A DNA stretch of 64,000 nucleotides from Nitrospira sp. (GTDB lineage: Bacteria > Nitrospirota > Nitrospiria > Nitrospirales > Nitrospiraceae): positions 1,178,001 through 1,242,000 of the forward strand of contig BQWY01000001.1 in the NCBI GenBank assembly GCA_036984305.1, read 5' to 3'. The notes under the pieces were generated by a model, which was given only the letters and a program-made list of their open reading frames with translations, did not search any database and had not been told where the DNA came from. Shown one piece after another: positions 7,849-17,400 of the stretch (the first letter of the stretch is position 1; each line of letters opens with the position of its first letter). The position numbers were made by a program, and so were the translations under genes.

Positions 7849-9069
7849 CTAGCGCTCGGCCAGCGCGCCACTGACAACTCGTCCTCGTTGTATCACGGCT
7901 AGAAGCCGGGCCCGGTCTCGTACGTAGGCCACCTTCTTTGACGGATCGCCGTCGATCACCAGCAGATCTGCCTCTTTGCCGGGTTCGACGGAGCCGATCA
8001 CGTCGGCCAGTCCGATGAGATCCGCCGCTTTGGTAGTGGCGGAGACAATGGCCTCCATCGGGCTCATGCCGAGCGCGACCATCCTCTCCAACTCCTGCGC
8101 ATTTTCTCCGTGTACATTGAAGGGGGTCCCGGCATCCGTGCCCATGGCGATAGGTAGTTGGCGGCGATGGGCCTCGCGGAAGCTGACCTGATGTCGTTTG
8201 GTCATGGCCTTGGCCTTGTCGAGCGCGCTCTCGGGGATGCCGCAGCCTCGCCGGCAGGCCGCCGTGGTGGCAAGCGCGGAAAGGGTCGGGACCATGTAGA
8301 CGCCATGCCGGCCCATGAGGGTTGCGGATTCGTCGTCCATCAAGGTGGCATGTTCAATGGAATGCACCCCGGCCCGGACGGCATTCTTGATTCCCGTCGC
8401 CCCGTGGGCATGGGCGGCTACTTTGCGTCCCGCACGGCCGGCCTCGTCCACGGCTGCAGCGAGCTCGTCATCCGTTAACTGGGCTTGATCGGGCGATGTG
8501 CCCGGCGTGAGCACACCACCTGAGGCAATGACCTTGATGACCTCTGCACCAGCCGCAATCTGCGCACGTACGACTTCCCGCGCCTGGTCGGGTCCCTCGA
8601 TCTCGCGTCCGATGAACCGCGCATGGCCGCCGATCATGCAAATCGCCAGGCCGGCTCCCACAATGCGTGGACCACGCGTCAGGCCCTTTTCGATCGCGCG
8701 CTTCAACGAGAAGATGGAATGATCTCGTGCGCCGACGTCGCGGACGGTCGTGAATCCCGCATCGATGGTCTGTCGCGCCATCTGGCTGGCTTTCAACAAC
8801 GTCTCGGATGGGGTTTCTCTCTCCAAGGCGTCGACAACATCCGGTTCCGCTCCGAGACAGAGATGCACATGGCAGTCGATCAGCCCCGGGAGCACGGTTA
8901 ACCCGCCCACGTCCAGGTCGGTGTAGCCACGGGGTACCGTCGTAATCCGGCTTGGACCGACGGCGCGGATCCGTGAACCATCGATCAGGATGGTCTGACG
9001 TTCGAGTCGACCGCCGCGTCCATCAAGGACACGAACCCGCCGCAACGCGAATTTGGTAGGTTCGCCCAC
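7849..9069 (-). CDS. Metal-dependent amidohydrolase (Xaa-Pro dipeptidase-like)
   Basis: A 406-residue amidohydrolase-superfamily enzyme. Visible metal site: HVH after PGLIDC, the carboxylated Lys in EVIKVIASGG, His in KVAAHAHG, His in SIEHATLM, and the Asp in MGTDAGTP. A C-terminal beta-sandwich stretch (GSVEPGKEADLLVIDGDP) is typical of the imidazolonepropionase/prolidase-like branch. Members hydrolyse Xaa-Pro dipeptides or related amides; the exact substrate is uncertain. It starts at GTG 9069 with GGAAG 8 bases upstream, 3 bases after the stop of the haem protein gene, so it is the last gene of a three-gene operon. Confidence 0.88.
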   Translation of the reverse strand: MGEPTKFALRRVRVLDGRGGRLERQTILIDGSRIRAVGPSRITTVPRGYTDLDVGGLTVLPGLIDCHVHLCLGAEPDVVDALERETPSETLLKASQMARQTIDAGFTTVRDVGARDHSIFSLKRAIEKGLTRGPRIVGAGLAICMIGGHARFIGREIEGPDQAREVVRAQIAAGAEVIKVIASGGVLTPGTSPDQAQLTDDELAAAVDEAGRAGRKVAAHAHGATGIKNAVRAGVHSIEHATLMDDESATLMGRHGVYMVPTLSALATTAACRRGCGIPESALDKAKAMTKRHQVSFREAHRRQLPIAMGTDAGTPFNVHGENAQELERMVALGMSPMEAIVSATTKAADLIGLADVIGSVEPGKEADLLVIDGDPSKKVAYVRDRARLLAVIQRGRVVSGALAER

Positions 9070-9072
9070 GAC

Positions 9073-9663
9073 TCAGTCTTCCACTGGAATCGTGATGATG
9101 ATGCCGCCCATGACGTCGTCCAGCTTGTAGTCGCGCCGAGGGCTGTTGGGGTGCTTGTTGTGGCAATCGACGCAGCTGCTCGAGATCGCCCGATCCGGGT
9201 AGATGGCCTGAAACCAGCGACCCTTGCTGGTTTTCAAAAACCCCGTCACGGGTCGTTCCGGATTGAGCAAGACTGCTTGGAGCCCTTTCCGTTCGAAATC
9301 GGACGTTGGACTATTCCACACGTACAGCGGTGTCAAGCTGGCGAGGCGGATCGTCACTTGCAGGTTCTTTTGAGCCACCAAGCGGCCGGATTCCATGAGA
9401 AACTGCGCCGGGAGCGGCAGTCCCTTTTCCTCCCGCCAGTGTTCGACCGCCTCGACGATGTTTTGGTCGTGCATCTTGTTCACCACGTTCTCGGTATAAT
9501 TGATCCGATTGGCTTCGACCACGGCATGAATATATTCCGCCGTTTTCTCCGGTGACACTCGTGGTTCGGGTTCGGACATTCGATCGGCCACCAGCATCAC
9601 CGCGACGGTGCCGATGGCACCCAACAACACTCCGATCGCAAGGCCTCCTAACACGTCTCTCAT
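9073..9663 (-). CDS. Membrane-anchored Tll0287-like (DUF3365) haem-binding protein
   Basis: A 196-residue protein with one N-terminal membrane anchor (about residues 5-25) and a periplasmic domain ending in a single c-type haem site CVDCH (164-168). The PERPVTGFLK and VMGGIIITIP segments fit the Tll0287-like/DUF3365 domain, a PAS-like haem sensor or electron-carrier fold. There is no kinase or other output domain, so it is either a small redox protein or a partner subunit. Start ATG 9663 forms an ATGA overlap with the stop of the upstream aminotransferase and is preceded by GGAG 6-7 bases away. Translational coupling with the aminotransferase is likely; the functional link is unclear. Confidence 0.85.
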   Translation of the reverse strand: MRDVLGGLAIGVLLGAIGTVAVMLVADRMSEPEPRVSPEKTAEYIHAVVEANRINYTENVVNKMHDQNIVEAVEHWREEKGLPLPAQFLMESGRLVAQKNLQVTIRLASLTPLYVWNSPTSDFERKGLQAVLLNPERPVTGFLKTSKGRWFQAIYPDRAISSSCVDCHNKHPNSPRRDYKLDDVMGGIIITIPVED

Positions 9664-10904
9664 GGTGTGCTCCGCTCCGAATGGATGGTTGGACCCTCGT
9701 CCAGCACGGATGCGGCGGCCGCGAGAGCCGCACCCGGAGCCGGACAGCGCCAGCCTCGGCGCAACCAAATGAGTTCCAAGGCCTGTAACAGGGACAGAAC
9801 GTTGGAGGCAGTTGATGATTCACCCATCAATCCGATTCGCCAAACTGATCCTTGCAGCGGGCCCAGTCCACCGCCGATTTCGATGCCGTGGCTGCGGAGT
9901 AATTCCGCACGGACTTGTTGATCGTCTATTCCCGTCGGCAGGGTGAGGCAGTGGAGCATCGGCAAGCGCTCGTTCTCGAGCGGCAAGGGCGTCAGCCCCA
10001 GTGTCGCCATGCCGGCCACCAGCGCTCGGCCGTGTCTGCGGTGACGAGCGAATCGGTTTTCAAGGCCTTCCTCGAGCACTAATCGTAACGCCTCGCGTAG
10101 GGCGTAGATCATGGAAATGGGTGCCGTGTGATGGTAGCGCCGCGTCGACTCATCCCAATAGTCGGCGAGGAGCGAGAAGTCGAGGTACCAACTCGGACAG
10201 GGAACACGGCGCCGTCGCATGGCGGCGAGTGCGCGCGGGCTGAGCGTCACGGGCGCGAGCCCGGGGGGACAGCTCAAGCATTTTTGGGTGGCGCTGTAAC
10301 AGGCGTCGATATGCCAGGCATCTACCTGTACCGGAATGCCCCCCAGCGAGGTGACAGCATCCACAACGAACAAGGTGTCGGTCTCGTGGCAGAGGCGTCC
10401 GATCTCGGACAGAGACTGACACGCGCCGGTGGAGGTTTCGGCGTGGACGATCGCCACCAACTTCACCGGCCCGGACCGACGCACGGTGGATCGAATGGTC
10501 TCGACATCAATGGTCCGTCCCCACGGGGCCTCCACTCGAATGACCTTGGCCCCGCCCCGCTCGGCGATCGTGGCCAGGCGTGAGCCGAAGACGCCGTTCA
10601 CGCCGACGACTGCGGTATCTCCCGGCTCCAGGAGGTTGACCATCACACCTTCCATACCGGCCGATCCGGTGCCGGACAGGGCCATCGTAAACGAGTTCGT
10701 CGTCCCGAAAATCTGCCGAAGGGCGGCCTGAGTTTCGTCCAAGAGCTGGAGGAACTCTGGATCGAGATGGCCGATGAGCGGCGCCGAGAGGGCATGGAGG
10801 ACGCGGGGGTGCACCAGGCTGGGGCCAGGCCCCAATAGCAATCGGGGAGATGGGAAGAACTCCCTCTGGAGGAGGGACGCGCTCTTGTCTTCCGGGCCAC
10901 TCAT
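9660..10904 (-). CDS. Class V aminotransferase (alanine/serine-glyoxylate aminotransferase family)
   Basis: A 414-residue PLP enzyme. Family marks: FFPSPRLLLGPGPSLVHPRVL at the N-terminus region, GTGSAGMEG for cofactor phosphate, HAETSTGACQ, VDAVTSLGG with the pyridine-binding Asp, and SATQKCLSCPPG with the Schiff-base Lys. The closest type is alanine-glyoxylate/serine-glyoxylate/serine-pyruvate aminotransferase, used in glyoxylate and serine metabolism; the amino donor cannot be fixed here. ATG 10904 has GGTGGG 7 bases upstream; the frame stays open further upstream but that part is not conserved-looking and covers the divergent promoter region. First gene of the operon with the haem protein and the amidohydrolase. 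Confidence 0.9.
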   Translation of the reverse strand: MSGPEDKSASLLQREFFPSPRLLLGPGPSLVHPRVLHALSAPLIGHLDPEFLQLLDETQAALRQIFGTTNSFTMALSGTGSAGMEGVMVNLLEPGDTAVVGVNGVFGSRLATIAERGGAKVIRVEAPWGRTIDVETIRSTVRRSGPVKLVAIVHAETSTGACQSLSEIGRLCHETDTLFVVDAVTSLGGIPVQVDAWHIDACYSATQKCLSCPPGLAPVTLSPRALAAMRRRRVPCPSWYLDFSLLADYWDESTRRYHHTAPISMIYALREALRLVLEEGLENRFARHRRHGRALVAGMATLGLTPLPLENERLPMLHCLTLPTGIDDQQVRAELLRSHGIEIGGGLGPLQGSVWRIGLMGESSTASNVLSLLQALELIWLRRGWRCPAPGAALAAAASVLDEGPTIHSERSTP

Positions 10905-11041
10905 ACGATATCCCACCAAGATGAGAAGGACGCAAGCCTGTTGTGCGGCACCATCGGTATCATGATATCCGCCCGCAGTATAGCGGAGACGGGTGACGAC
11001 CGTCACGCGGGCTCGACGGTGGCCAGCCGGCGATGTCCGCT

Positions 11042-11049
11042 GATATACT
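11042..11049 (+). promoter_or_regulatory. Extended -10 element before the CPBP protease gene
   Basis: TGATATACT-type extended -10 (TATACT at 11044-11049) without a good -35. Predicted start near 11056 leaves only about 9 bases before ATG 11065, which also lacks a ribosome binding site. Confidence 0.4.
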
Positions 11050-11064
11050 AATTTGATTGTGACA

Positions 11065-12546
11065 ATGGACTCGTTGACGACCCTCGCCTCCACCACTTCC
11101 CTGTCAGGTCCAGACCCCAAGCCAAAGGGCGTACCCTGGCAATACGATCCTGGATTTTCTCGCGTGGTCACTGTCCTCGCGGCGGGGGTGTTTTGTGCCT
11201 GTGCGGGCTGGGTTTCATTCCTCCTCTGGACGAGCGAGGGGCTGGATCGCATTGCGCTTCCCGAGCGGGCGCTCAGCTTGATGGTTGGGCGGACGATGGA
11301 TGTGGAAGAAGCCGTCAAACAGGCACCGGACTGGGAGTACACTCTCTATCAGTGGTTGTCCAGCGGCAGCGCTTCCGAGCGCGCAGAGGCGATTGCCTGG
11401 TACGAAGAGCTTGCGGATCGAACCGTCGATCCCACGGTGCACGTACAGTTGGCTATCCTTCGGGCCGAAGCCGGCCAGTTGGAGAAAGTCGAGCGTCAGG
11501 CGATGGCCTGGGCCATGCGAGCGCCACCATACCCCACCTTCGCCAAGGCCCTCCAGGGCGCGTATTTCCAGGCGCCGATCGATCCCGATACCGCGATGCA
11601 CCTGCAGGCGGAAATCGCCGATTTGTTACCGGCCGGTTGGTTCTACGATCGCCTCGCGATCCGTCTCGCGGAAGGCAGCCACGATACGTCGCTCCTCGCC
11701 TCCCTTGAGATGGCCGCGCACAAACGGGCCGGGCGGCTCTTCACGTGGTTCCGTTGGTTTTCATTTATGGAACTTGGAACGGTCCTGCTCGGGACCGGGA
11801 TCTTGCTCTATGCCTGGCGCCGTCGTGACCCTGGATTTCTGCGCTACGGAGCAGCGACCCAACCTCCAGTATGGCCGGGGGGAATCGGGGCCCGTGTGCT
11901 GTTGAGAGGCGGAGCAATAGGGGCGGTATTGTTGCTCACGCTGACCTGGTACGGACTCGATCATCCCTTGCTTCGAATGGTCGCCATTCCGGTGACTAAC
12001 CTACCCCTGCTGGTGCTTGCGCAGCGTCATTTGCTGGAGCCGGCCGGGCTGGGCTTCCGAGACGGGTTCGGATTGCGGCCGTTACCCGGTCGACGCGCTC
12101 GGATTTTCCTCGCCGTCCCCGCGCTGGTTGCGGCTGGACTGGTCGGAGAATGGCTGGTTGGACGGATTGCCGAACCTCTCAGTTTGTCGAGCCATTGGAC
12201 CGAGTGGTTCGATGGCGACCTCGTCTGGGCGCCAGGTCCGGTGTTGGCTCTGAGTCTGGTCGAGTACATCGTGTTCGCTCCGATCTTCGAAGAATTGGCC
12301 TTTCGTGGATTATTGTTCGGCGTACTGCGGCGCCGATATGCGTTCGGACCCGCGGCGGTCTGCAGTGCCGGCATTTTCTCCCTCGCACATGGATATGGGG
12401 TACTGGGGTTTATGGGTGTCTTCTGGAGCGGCTTAGTGTGGGCCTGGGGATATGAAAAAACCGGCAGCCTCCTTCCTGGCATCATCGCACACGGCATTAA
12501 TAATCTTCTGGTGTGCCTCTCCGTCATTGCCCTCCTCAGAAGTTGA
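11065..12546 (+). CDS. CPBP-family intramembrane metalloprotease with N-terminal helical domain
   Basis: A 493-residue inner-membrane protein. After one membrane segment (about residues 30-55), residues 70-210 are soluble and helical, reminiscent of tetratricopeptide-type packing (DVEEAVKQAPDWEYTLYQWL onward). Then come about seven membrane helices carrying the CPBP/Rce1-type motifs: FEELAFRG (EExxxR, near residue 407), FSLAHGYG and HGINNL. These form the glutamate/histidine active site of CAAX-like prenyl endopeptidases; in bacteria they process or protect against peptides, or act in protein sorting (EpsH-like distant kin). ATG 11065 is used; an in-frame TTG at 11053 is possible. No operon partner. 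Confidence 0.88.
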   Translation: MDSLTTLASTTSLSGPDPKPKGVPWQYDPGFSRVVTVLAAGVFCACAGWVSFLLWTSEGLDRIALPERALSLMVGRTMDVEEAVKQAPDWEYTLYQWLSSGSASERAEAIAWYEELADRTVDPTVHVQLAILRAEAGQLEKVERQAMAWAMRAPPYPTFAKALQGAYFQAPIDPDTAMHLQAEIADLLPAGWFYDRLAIRLAEGSHDTSLLASLEMAAHKRAGRLFTWFRWFSFMELGTVLLGTGILLYAWRRRDPGFLRYGAATQPPVWPGGIGARVLLRGGAIGAVLLLTLTWYGLDHPLLRMVAIPVTNLPLLVLAQRHLLEPAGLGFRDGFGLRPLPGRRARIFLAVPALVAAGLVGEWLVGRIAEPLSLSSHWTEWFDGDLVWAPGPVLALSLVEYIVFAPIFEELAFRGLLFGVLRRRYAFGPAAVCSAGIFSLAHGYGVLGFMGVFWSGLVWAWGYEKTGSLLPGIIAHGINNLLVCLSVIALLRS

Positions 12547-12588
12547 TCAAGAGGGCGTTCACGGCCAGGTCCGGTTGCGCCCATGACT

Positions 12589-13410
12589 TCAATCAGGAGA
12601 AGGCGGGCGGGCCTCGATCTCCTCCAGTGCGGCATACAGATCCGGGAAGGCAAGATCCTTCTGCAGTTCGCTTCGAAGTTTGCTTGTCTTGACGCGCTTT
12701 CCCGATCCAAGCTCTCTTTGCGGAGCCGAGGAATGGATGTCCCATCGCTCGCTGGCAGTTTGGCAGACCGATGCCCACGTACGCGGCGTGCCGTCGCTGA
12801 CGTTATAGACCGCCCCCGCCCGTCCGAGTTCAAGGGCAGCCAGGCAGATGGTGGCTAAGTCTTCCACGTGAATCAGGTTCACGTACTTCCGAGAGGCGGT
12901 CACCCGCCTTTGCCTGATCCACTCCAAGGGATTCCGTCCCGGACCGTAGATGCCGGCCACTCGCAGGACGATGGCGTTGCACTGGGCTCGCAGCCATTCT
13001 TCGCCTTGCACACGGGGTCGTGTCAGATCGAGGGGGGCTCCTTCGTCGATCCAGGGAGGTGGATAGGCATCGTGTGTTTCCAAGTCGTACGCGCTGGTGC
13101 TACCGAGGACGACGAGTCGTCGTGAGCTAAGTCCCGCCGTCCGGGCAAAGGCCGCGACCTGTTCGAGTGGTTCAGCAGGAAAGCACCACAACACATCCGC
13201 TTCGGCTGGGATGGCCGTCCATGTTCCAGTCTGTTGGATGTCGAAGTGGAGTCGGTCTTGCGAGTCGGCATAGAGAAGATGGTGCTCGGGCGTTCGGCTT
13301 GTGACAATGATGCGAGTTTTGGAGCCTCGTTTCATCCCATAGAGTGTGCGTGCGGTATAGCCGCCACCAAGGATCACGAGCAAGCGAGAAGAAGGGAGGA
13401 CAGGCTCCAT
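12589..13410 (-). CDS. SDR-family NAD(P)-dependent epimerase/reductase (YeeZ-like)
   Basis: A 273-residue atypical short-chain dehydrogenase. N-terminal Rossmann glycine motif LVILGGGYTART (about residues 10-20), then VLGSTSAYD, GIYGPGRNPL and the late motif NLIHVEDLA. The usual Tyr-x-x-x-Lys is replaced by a region around SAYDLETHD, as seen in the YeeZ-like subgroup, so catalysis is not assured. Substrate unknown; nucleotide-sugar or small-molecule reduction is possible. ATG 13410 directly precedes the Rossmann strand. Convergent with the CPBP gene (42-base gap); no co-transcribed partner. Confidence 0.85.
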   Translation of the reverse strand: MEPVLPSSRLLVILGGGYTARTLYGMKRGSKTRIIVTSRTPEHHLLYADSQDRLHFDIQQTGTWTAIPAEADVLWCFPAEPLEQVAAFARTAGLSSRRLVVLGSTSAYDLETHDAYPPPWIDEGAPLDLTRPRVQGEEWLRAQCNAIVLRVAGIYGPGRNPLEWIRQRRVTASRKYVNLIHVEDLATICLAALELGRAGAVYNVSDGTPRTWASVCQTASERWDIHSSAPQRELGSGKRVKTSKLRSELQKDLAFPDLYAALEEIEARPPSPD

Positions 13411-13610
13411 ATAAATGAGGTCAGTGTAGGTACCGGCAGACCATAGTGTATCTAATTCGTCACAAGATGTATCTCTCCGGCCTTACCGGCTAGGGCGTAC
13501 GTGGCAATGCGCTACAGAGCAGGCCCAGGAAGCAACAGATGAATAACTTCGGCAAGTGAATAACTTAGCAATCTGTGAGCGGGCCGAGCGGAAATGTAAA
13601 GGTTTCCGGT

Positions 13611-13901
13611 ATGGACCTTGCGATTACCCATCAGCAAGGATATAACTTTCGCCCCCGGGTATCGATGACTACCAGCAACCTTGATGTGGACCTCCCGGCA
13701 GTAAGTGGAGGTGATAGAAAGGTGGAACGAATTGCGAAGACGGGTGCCAGCGTGCTTCCGCCGCGATGTCCGATCTGTGGCGAGACTGCGCATCGGAGCC
13801 TTCGGCGTGGGTGCTCAGATTATCTGCATCGGCTCATGGGAACGCATCCGTGGCGATGTAACCGGTGTCGGCATCGATTCTATCTGAAGCGGCGCCAATG
13901 A
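13611..13901 (+). CDS. Small zinc-ribbon protein, tandem paralog 1
   Basis: About 96 residues. The C-terminal 48 residues hold a treble-clef/zinc-ribbon pattern: RCPICG, then HPWRCNRCRHRFYLKRRQ, so four Cys in two CxxC pairs about 27 residues apart. ATG 13611 follows AAAGG at 8 bases; later starts (ATG 13665) or an earlier GTG (13575) are possible since the N-terminal half is not conserved with its paralog. Function unknown; a nucleic-acid or protein-binding role is only suggested by the basic tail LKRR. The next gene is a diverged copy. Confidence 0.7.
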   Translation: MDLAITHQQGYNFRPRVSMTTSNLDVDLPAVSGGDRKVERIAKTGASVLPPRCPICGETAHRSLRRGCSDYLHRLMGTHPWRCNRCRHRFYLKRRQ

Positions 13902-13958
13902 CGCGCCATGGTGCTCTGCAAAGCAACTAAGATTGCCAGGTGATGGGGGGACGTACTC

Positions 13959-14204
13959 GTGTTCGAAACCGTTGACAAAGAGACCGCACAGACAAAGGCC
14001 TTGGGTGCTTGGGCGCTCCCCATGTCGAATCCGGAGACGGAGGGCGCGGCAAGGGCGGTGCCGGTCCGTTGTCCAAAATGCGGCGAGCTTTCGACCAGTT
14101 GCGTTCGACTTCGTTGGCCGGACCTATTTCGACGTCTCGTCGGATCCCACCCCTGGCGTTGCCCGTCCTGCTCCTTGCGATTCTATCTGAAGCGGCGCCA
14201 CTAG
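13959..14204 (+). CDS. Small zinc-ribbon protein, tandem paralog 2
   Basis: About 81 residues from GTG 13959 (GGGGGG about 9 bases upstream), or shorter from ATG 14022. Its C-terminus repeats the pattern of the gene before it: RCPKCG, a LFRRLVGSHPWRCPSC segment and the end RFYLKRRH. The N-terminal halves of the two proteins are unrelated. The pair lies 57 bases apart in the same direction and is probably the result of tandem duplication. Function unknown. Confidence 0.7.
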   Translation: MFETVDKETAQTKALGAWALPMSNPETEGAARAVPVRCPKCGELSTSCVRLRWPDLFRRLVGSHPWRCPSCSLRFYLKRRH

Positions 14205-14446
14205 CGCCTTCTCAAGATCCTGCCTCCCTATTCTCGGACCTGATGACCCGGTTGAGTCCGACGATCATCCTAACGAGATGTGGTGCATACTTGCCCTCAT
14301 CGACCATGTGCGCGCATGGATGATCTCACCGTGAACGGTTGGCGAGATGATGTGGCCCGTCTACAGCGGACCGGCATCGTTTGATAACCAGTAGTCACGA
14401 TCACGCCGTAGCACAGGTCGATGGCGCGTGGTAGCATACCATCGCC

Positions 14447-17400
14447 ATGCCGCTCACCTCCTTTCACCCTCTGATCGCCGAATGGTTCCGAACGAAGGTT
14501 GGACGGCCGACCGACGTCCAGGCTCAGGCATGGCCGGCCATTCGATCCGGGACCGATACGCTCATCGCCGCCCCCACCGGCTCGGGCAAGACCTTCGCCG
14601 CCTTCCTTACCTGTATCGACCAACTGTTGACTCAGGCAATCGGCTGTCAATTGGAGGATCGTACGCAGGTTCTCTACGTCTCCCCTCTCAAGGCCCTCAG
14701 CAATGACATTCACAAGAACCTCCAGCAGCCGCTCACCGAGATCGGGGAGGCTGCACTGGCCGCCGGGGTCTTGATGCCCGAACTGCGCGTGGTCGTGCGG
14801 ACCGGCGATACTCCCATGCTCGATCGGCAGCGTATGCTGCGACGGCCGCCGCATATCCTGGTGACCACGCCGGAATCGCTCTTTATCTTGCTGACCGCCG
14901 ACAAGAGTCGGGCGCTGTTGAAAACCGTCCGCACCGTCATTGTCGACGAGATCCACGCGGTCGCTTCGAGCAAACGAGGGTCGCATCTCGCATTGTCGCT
15001 CGAGCGGTTGGACGCATTGGCGGAGGTCAAGCCGGTGCGCATCGGGCTGTCGGCGACGCAGAGACCCATCCACACGATCGCGCGGTTTCTGGTGGGGGCG
15101 CGACCGGATCCGCGTATCATCGACGTCGGGCACCGGCGGGACATGGACTTGGCGGTCGAAGCGCCGAAGGATGAGCTCAGCGCGGTGGCGACCAACGCGA
15201 TATGGGGGGAACTCTACGACCGCCTCGCCCATCTCGTTCGGACGCATCGATCGACCCTGGTGTTCGTGAATACCCGGCGTCTGGCCGAGCGGGTCGCGCA
15301 TCATTTGGAGGAGCGTTTGGGTGATCTCGGGTCCGACGCCGTTGCAGCCCATCATGGCAGTCTCTCGCGCCAGATCCGGCTGTCGGCGGAAACGCGGTTG
15401 AAGAGCGGGAGGACCCGCGTGGTGGTCGCCACCGCCTCACTCGAATTGGGTATCGACGTCGGAACAGTCGACTTGGTGTGTCAGATTGGGTCGCCACGCG
15501 CGATCGCCACCTGTTTGCAACGTGTGGGACGCGCAGGGCACTGGGTTAGGGCCACCCCCAAGGGCCGGCTCTTCGCGACCACGCGGGATGAATTGCTGGA
15601 GTGTGCTGCGCTGGTGCGGGCCATTCGGACCGGTGCTCTAGACGAAATTCAGGTGCTTTCCGAGCCGTTGGACATTCTGGCGCAGCAAGTCGTCGCTGCG
15701 GCCGCCACCCAACCATGGAAGGAAGACGACGTCTACGCGATGGTCCGACAGGCCTATCCGTACCGTCGGCTGGCCAGGGCCGACTTCGATGCCGTCGTCC
15801 GCATGGTGTCCGACGGAATCGCGACGTCGCGAGGTCGTGGACAGGCGTATGTCCATCACGACCGCATCAATCGACGGTTGCGGGGGCGCCGTGGAGCCCG
15901 TCTGGCTGCCATCACCTCAGGCGGGGCGATCCCGGACACGGCCAACTACGTGGTGGTGGCGGAGCCGGCGGGGACCGTCGTGGGCTCGGTCGACGAGGAT
16001 TTCGCCGTCGAGAGCCTCGCCGGCGATATCATGCTGTTGGGGAACACGTCCTGGCGCATCAAAGGGGTGGAGACGGGGACCGTTCGAGTGGAGGATGCAC
16101 AGGGTGCGCCACCGAACATTCCGTTTTGGAGGGGGGAGGCGCCGGCTCGTACGGCCGAACTGTCCGCCGAAGTGGCCGCACTACGCCAAGAGATATTCGT
16201 ACGCGCCTCTTCCAAGCCGTCTCAGCATGCAGCCCGCAGCTCGCAGCACTCAGTAATTGAGTGGTTGCATCAAGAGTGCGGTCTCGACGCACGCGGAGCG
16301 CAGCAGGCCGTAGAGTTCGTCTTGGCGGGGCACTCGGTGCTCGGCGCGGTCCCGACGCAGGACACGATCGTCGCGGAACGATTTTTCGATGAAAGCGGTG
16401 GTATGCAGCTGGTGATCCACGCGCCGTTCGGGGGGCGGATCAACAAGGCTTGGGGGTTGGCCTTGCGGAAGCGTTTTTGCGTCACGTTCGACTTCGAATT
16501 GCAGGCAGCGGCAACGGACGAGGGCATCGTGATTTCGTTGGGCGAAAAGCACAGCTTCCCGCTCGCCACGATCTTTCAATTCCTCCACTCCGAGTCGGTG
16601 CGCGAGGTGGTCACGCATGCCGTGCTTGCGGCGCCGATGTTCACCACGCGGTGGCGCTGGAACGCCTCGCGCGCCCTCGCGCTGCTGCGCTTCGCCAGAG
16701 GCAAAAAAGTTCCGCCGCAAATTCAGCGCATGAGAGCGGAGGATCTGCTGGGGGCGGTATTCCCTGATGCCATTGCCTGCCAAGACAATTTTCACGGAGA
16801 GCGGGTCGAACGTCGGATTCCCGATCATCCGCTCGTGACCGAAACCATGCGCGATTGTCTTTCGGAAGCGATGGATGTGGATGGACTGGTTGACGTCCTC
16901 CGCCGTATCGAAGCGGGAACCCTCCGCTGCGTGGCAGTCGAGACGCCGATTCCGTCGGTGTTTTCACACGGGATCCTCAATGCGAGCCCCTACGCCTTTC
17001 TCGACGACGCCCCACTGGAAGAACGCAGGGCGCGGGCGGTGCAAATGCGTAGGAGCCTGCCCGCCGAATTGACCGCGCAATTCGGCGCACTGGATCCGGC
17101 GGCCATCGCCGAAGTAGCCGATGAATCGTGGCCTGTTGTGCGAGACGCGGATGAGTTGCACGATGCACTGCTGACCCTCGTGTGGCTGCCTGAGGAAGAG
17201 GCCAAGCAATGGGCTCTCTATCTTCCCGCTCTGATGGAGGCAGGCCGCGTCACGCCGGTCGAGCTTCCTTTTTCACCTCTTGCCGTTCGCCGGGAAACGG
17301 GATGGGTGGCAACGGAACAGGTACCGCTTGTCCAGGCGATGTTCTTACAGGAAGACGAGGCGGCCACCGACCAGGTGATTCATGGATGGATGGAGAGTAT

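Noticed and set aside
14297-15355. Minus-strand open frame opposite the helicase core
   Set aside because: The plus strand codes for intact Lhr motifs here; the antisense translation has no domain.
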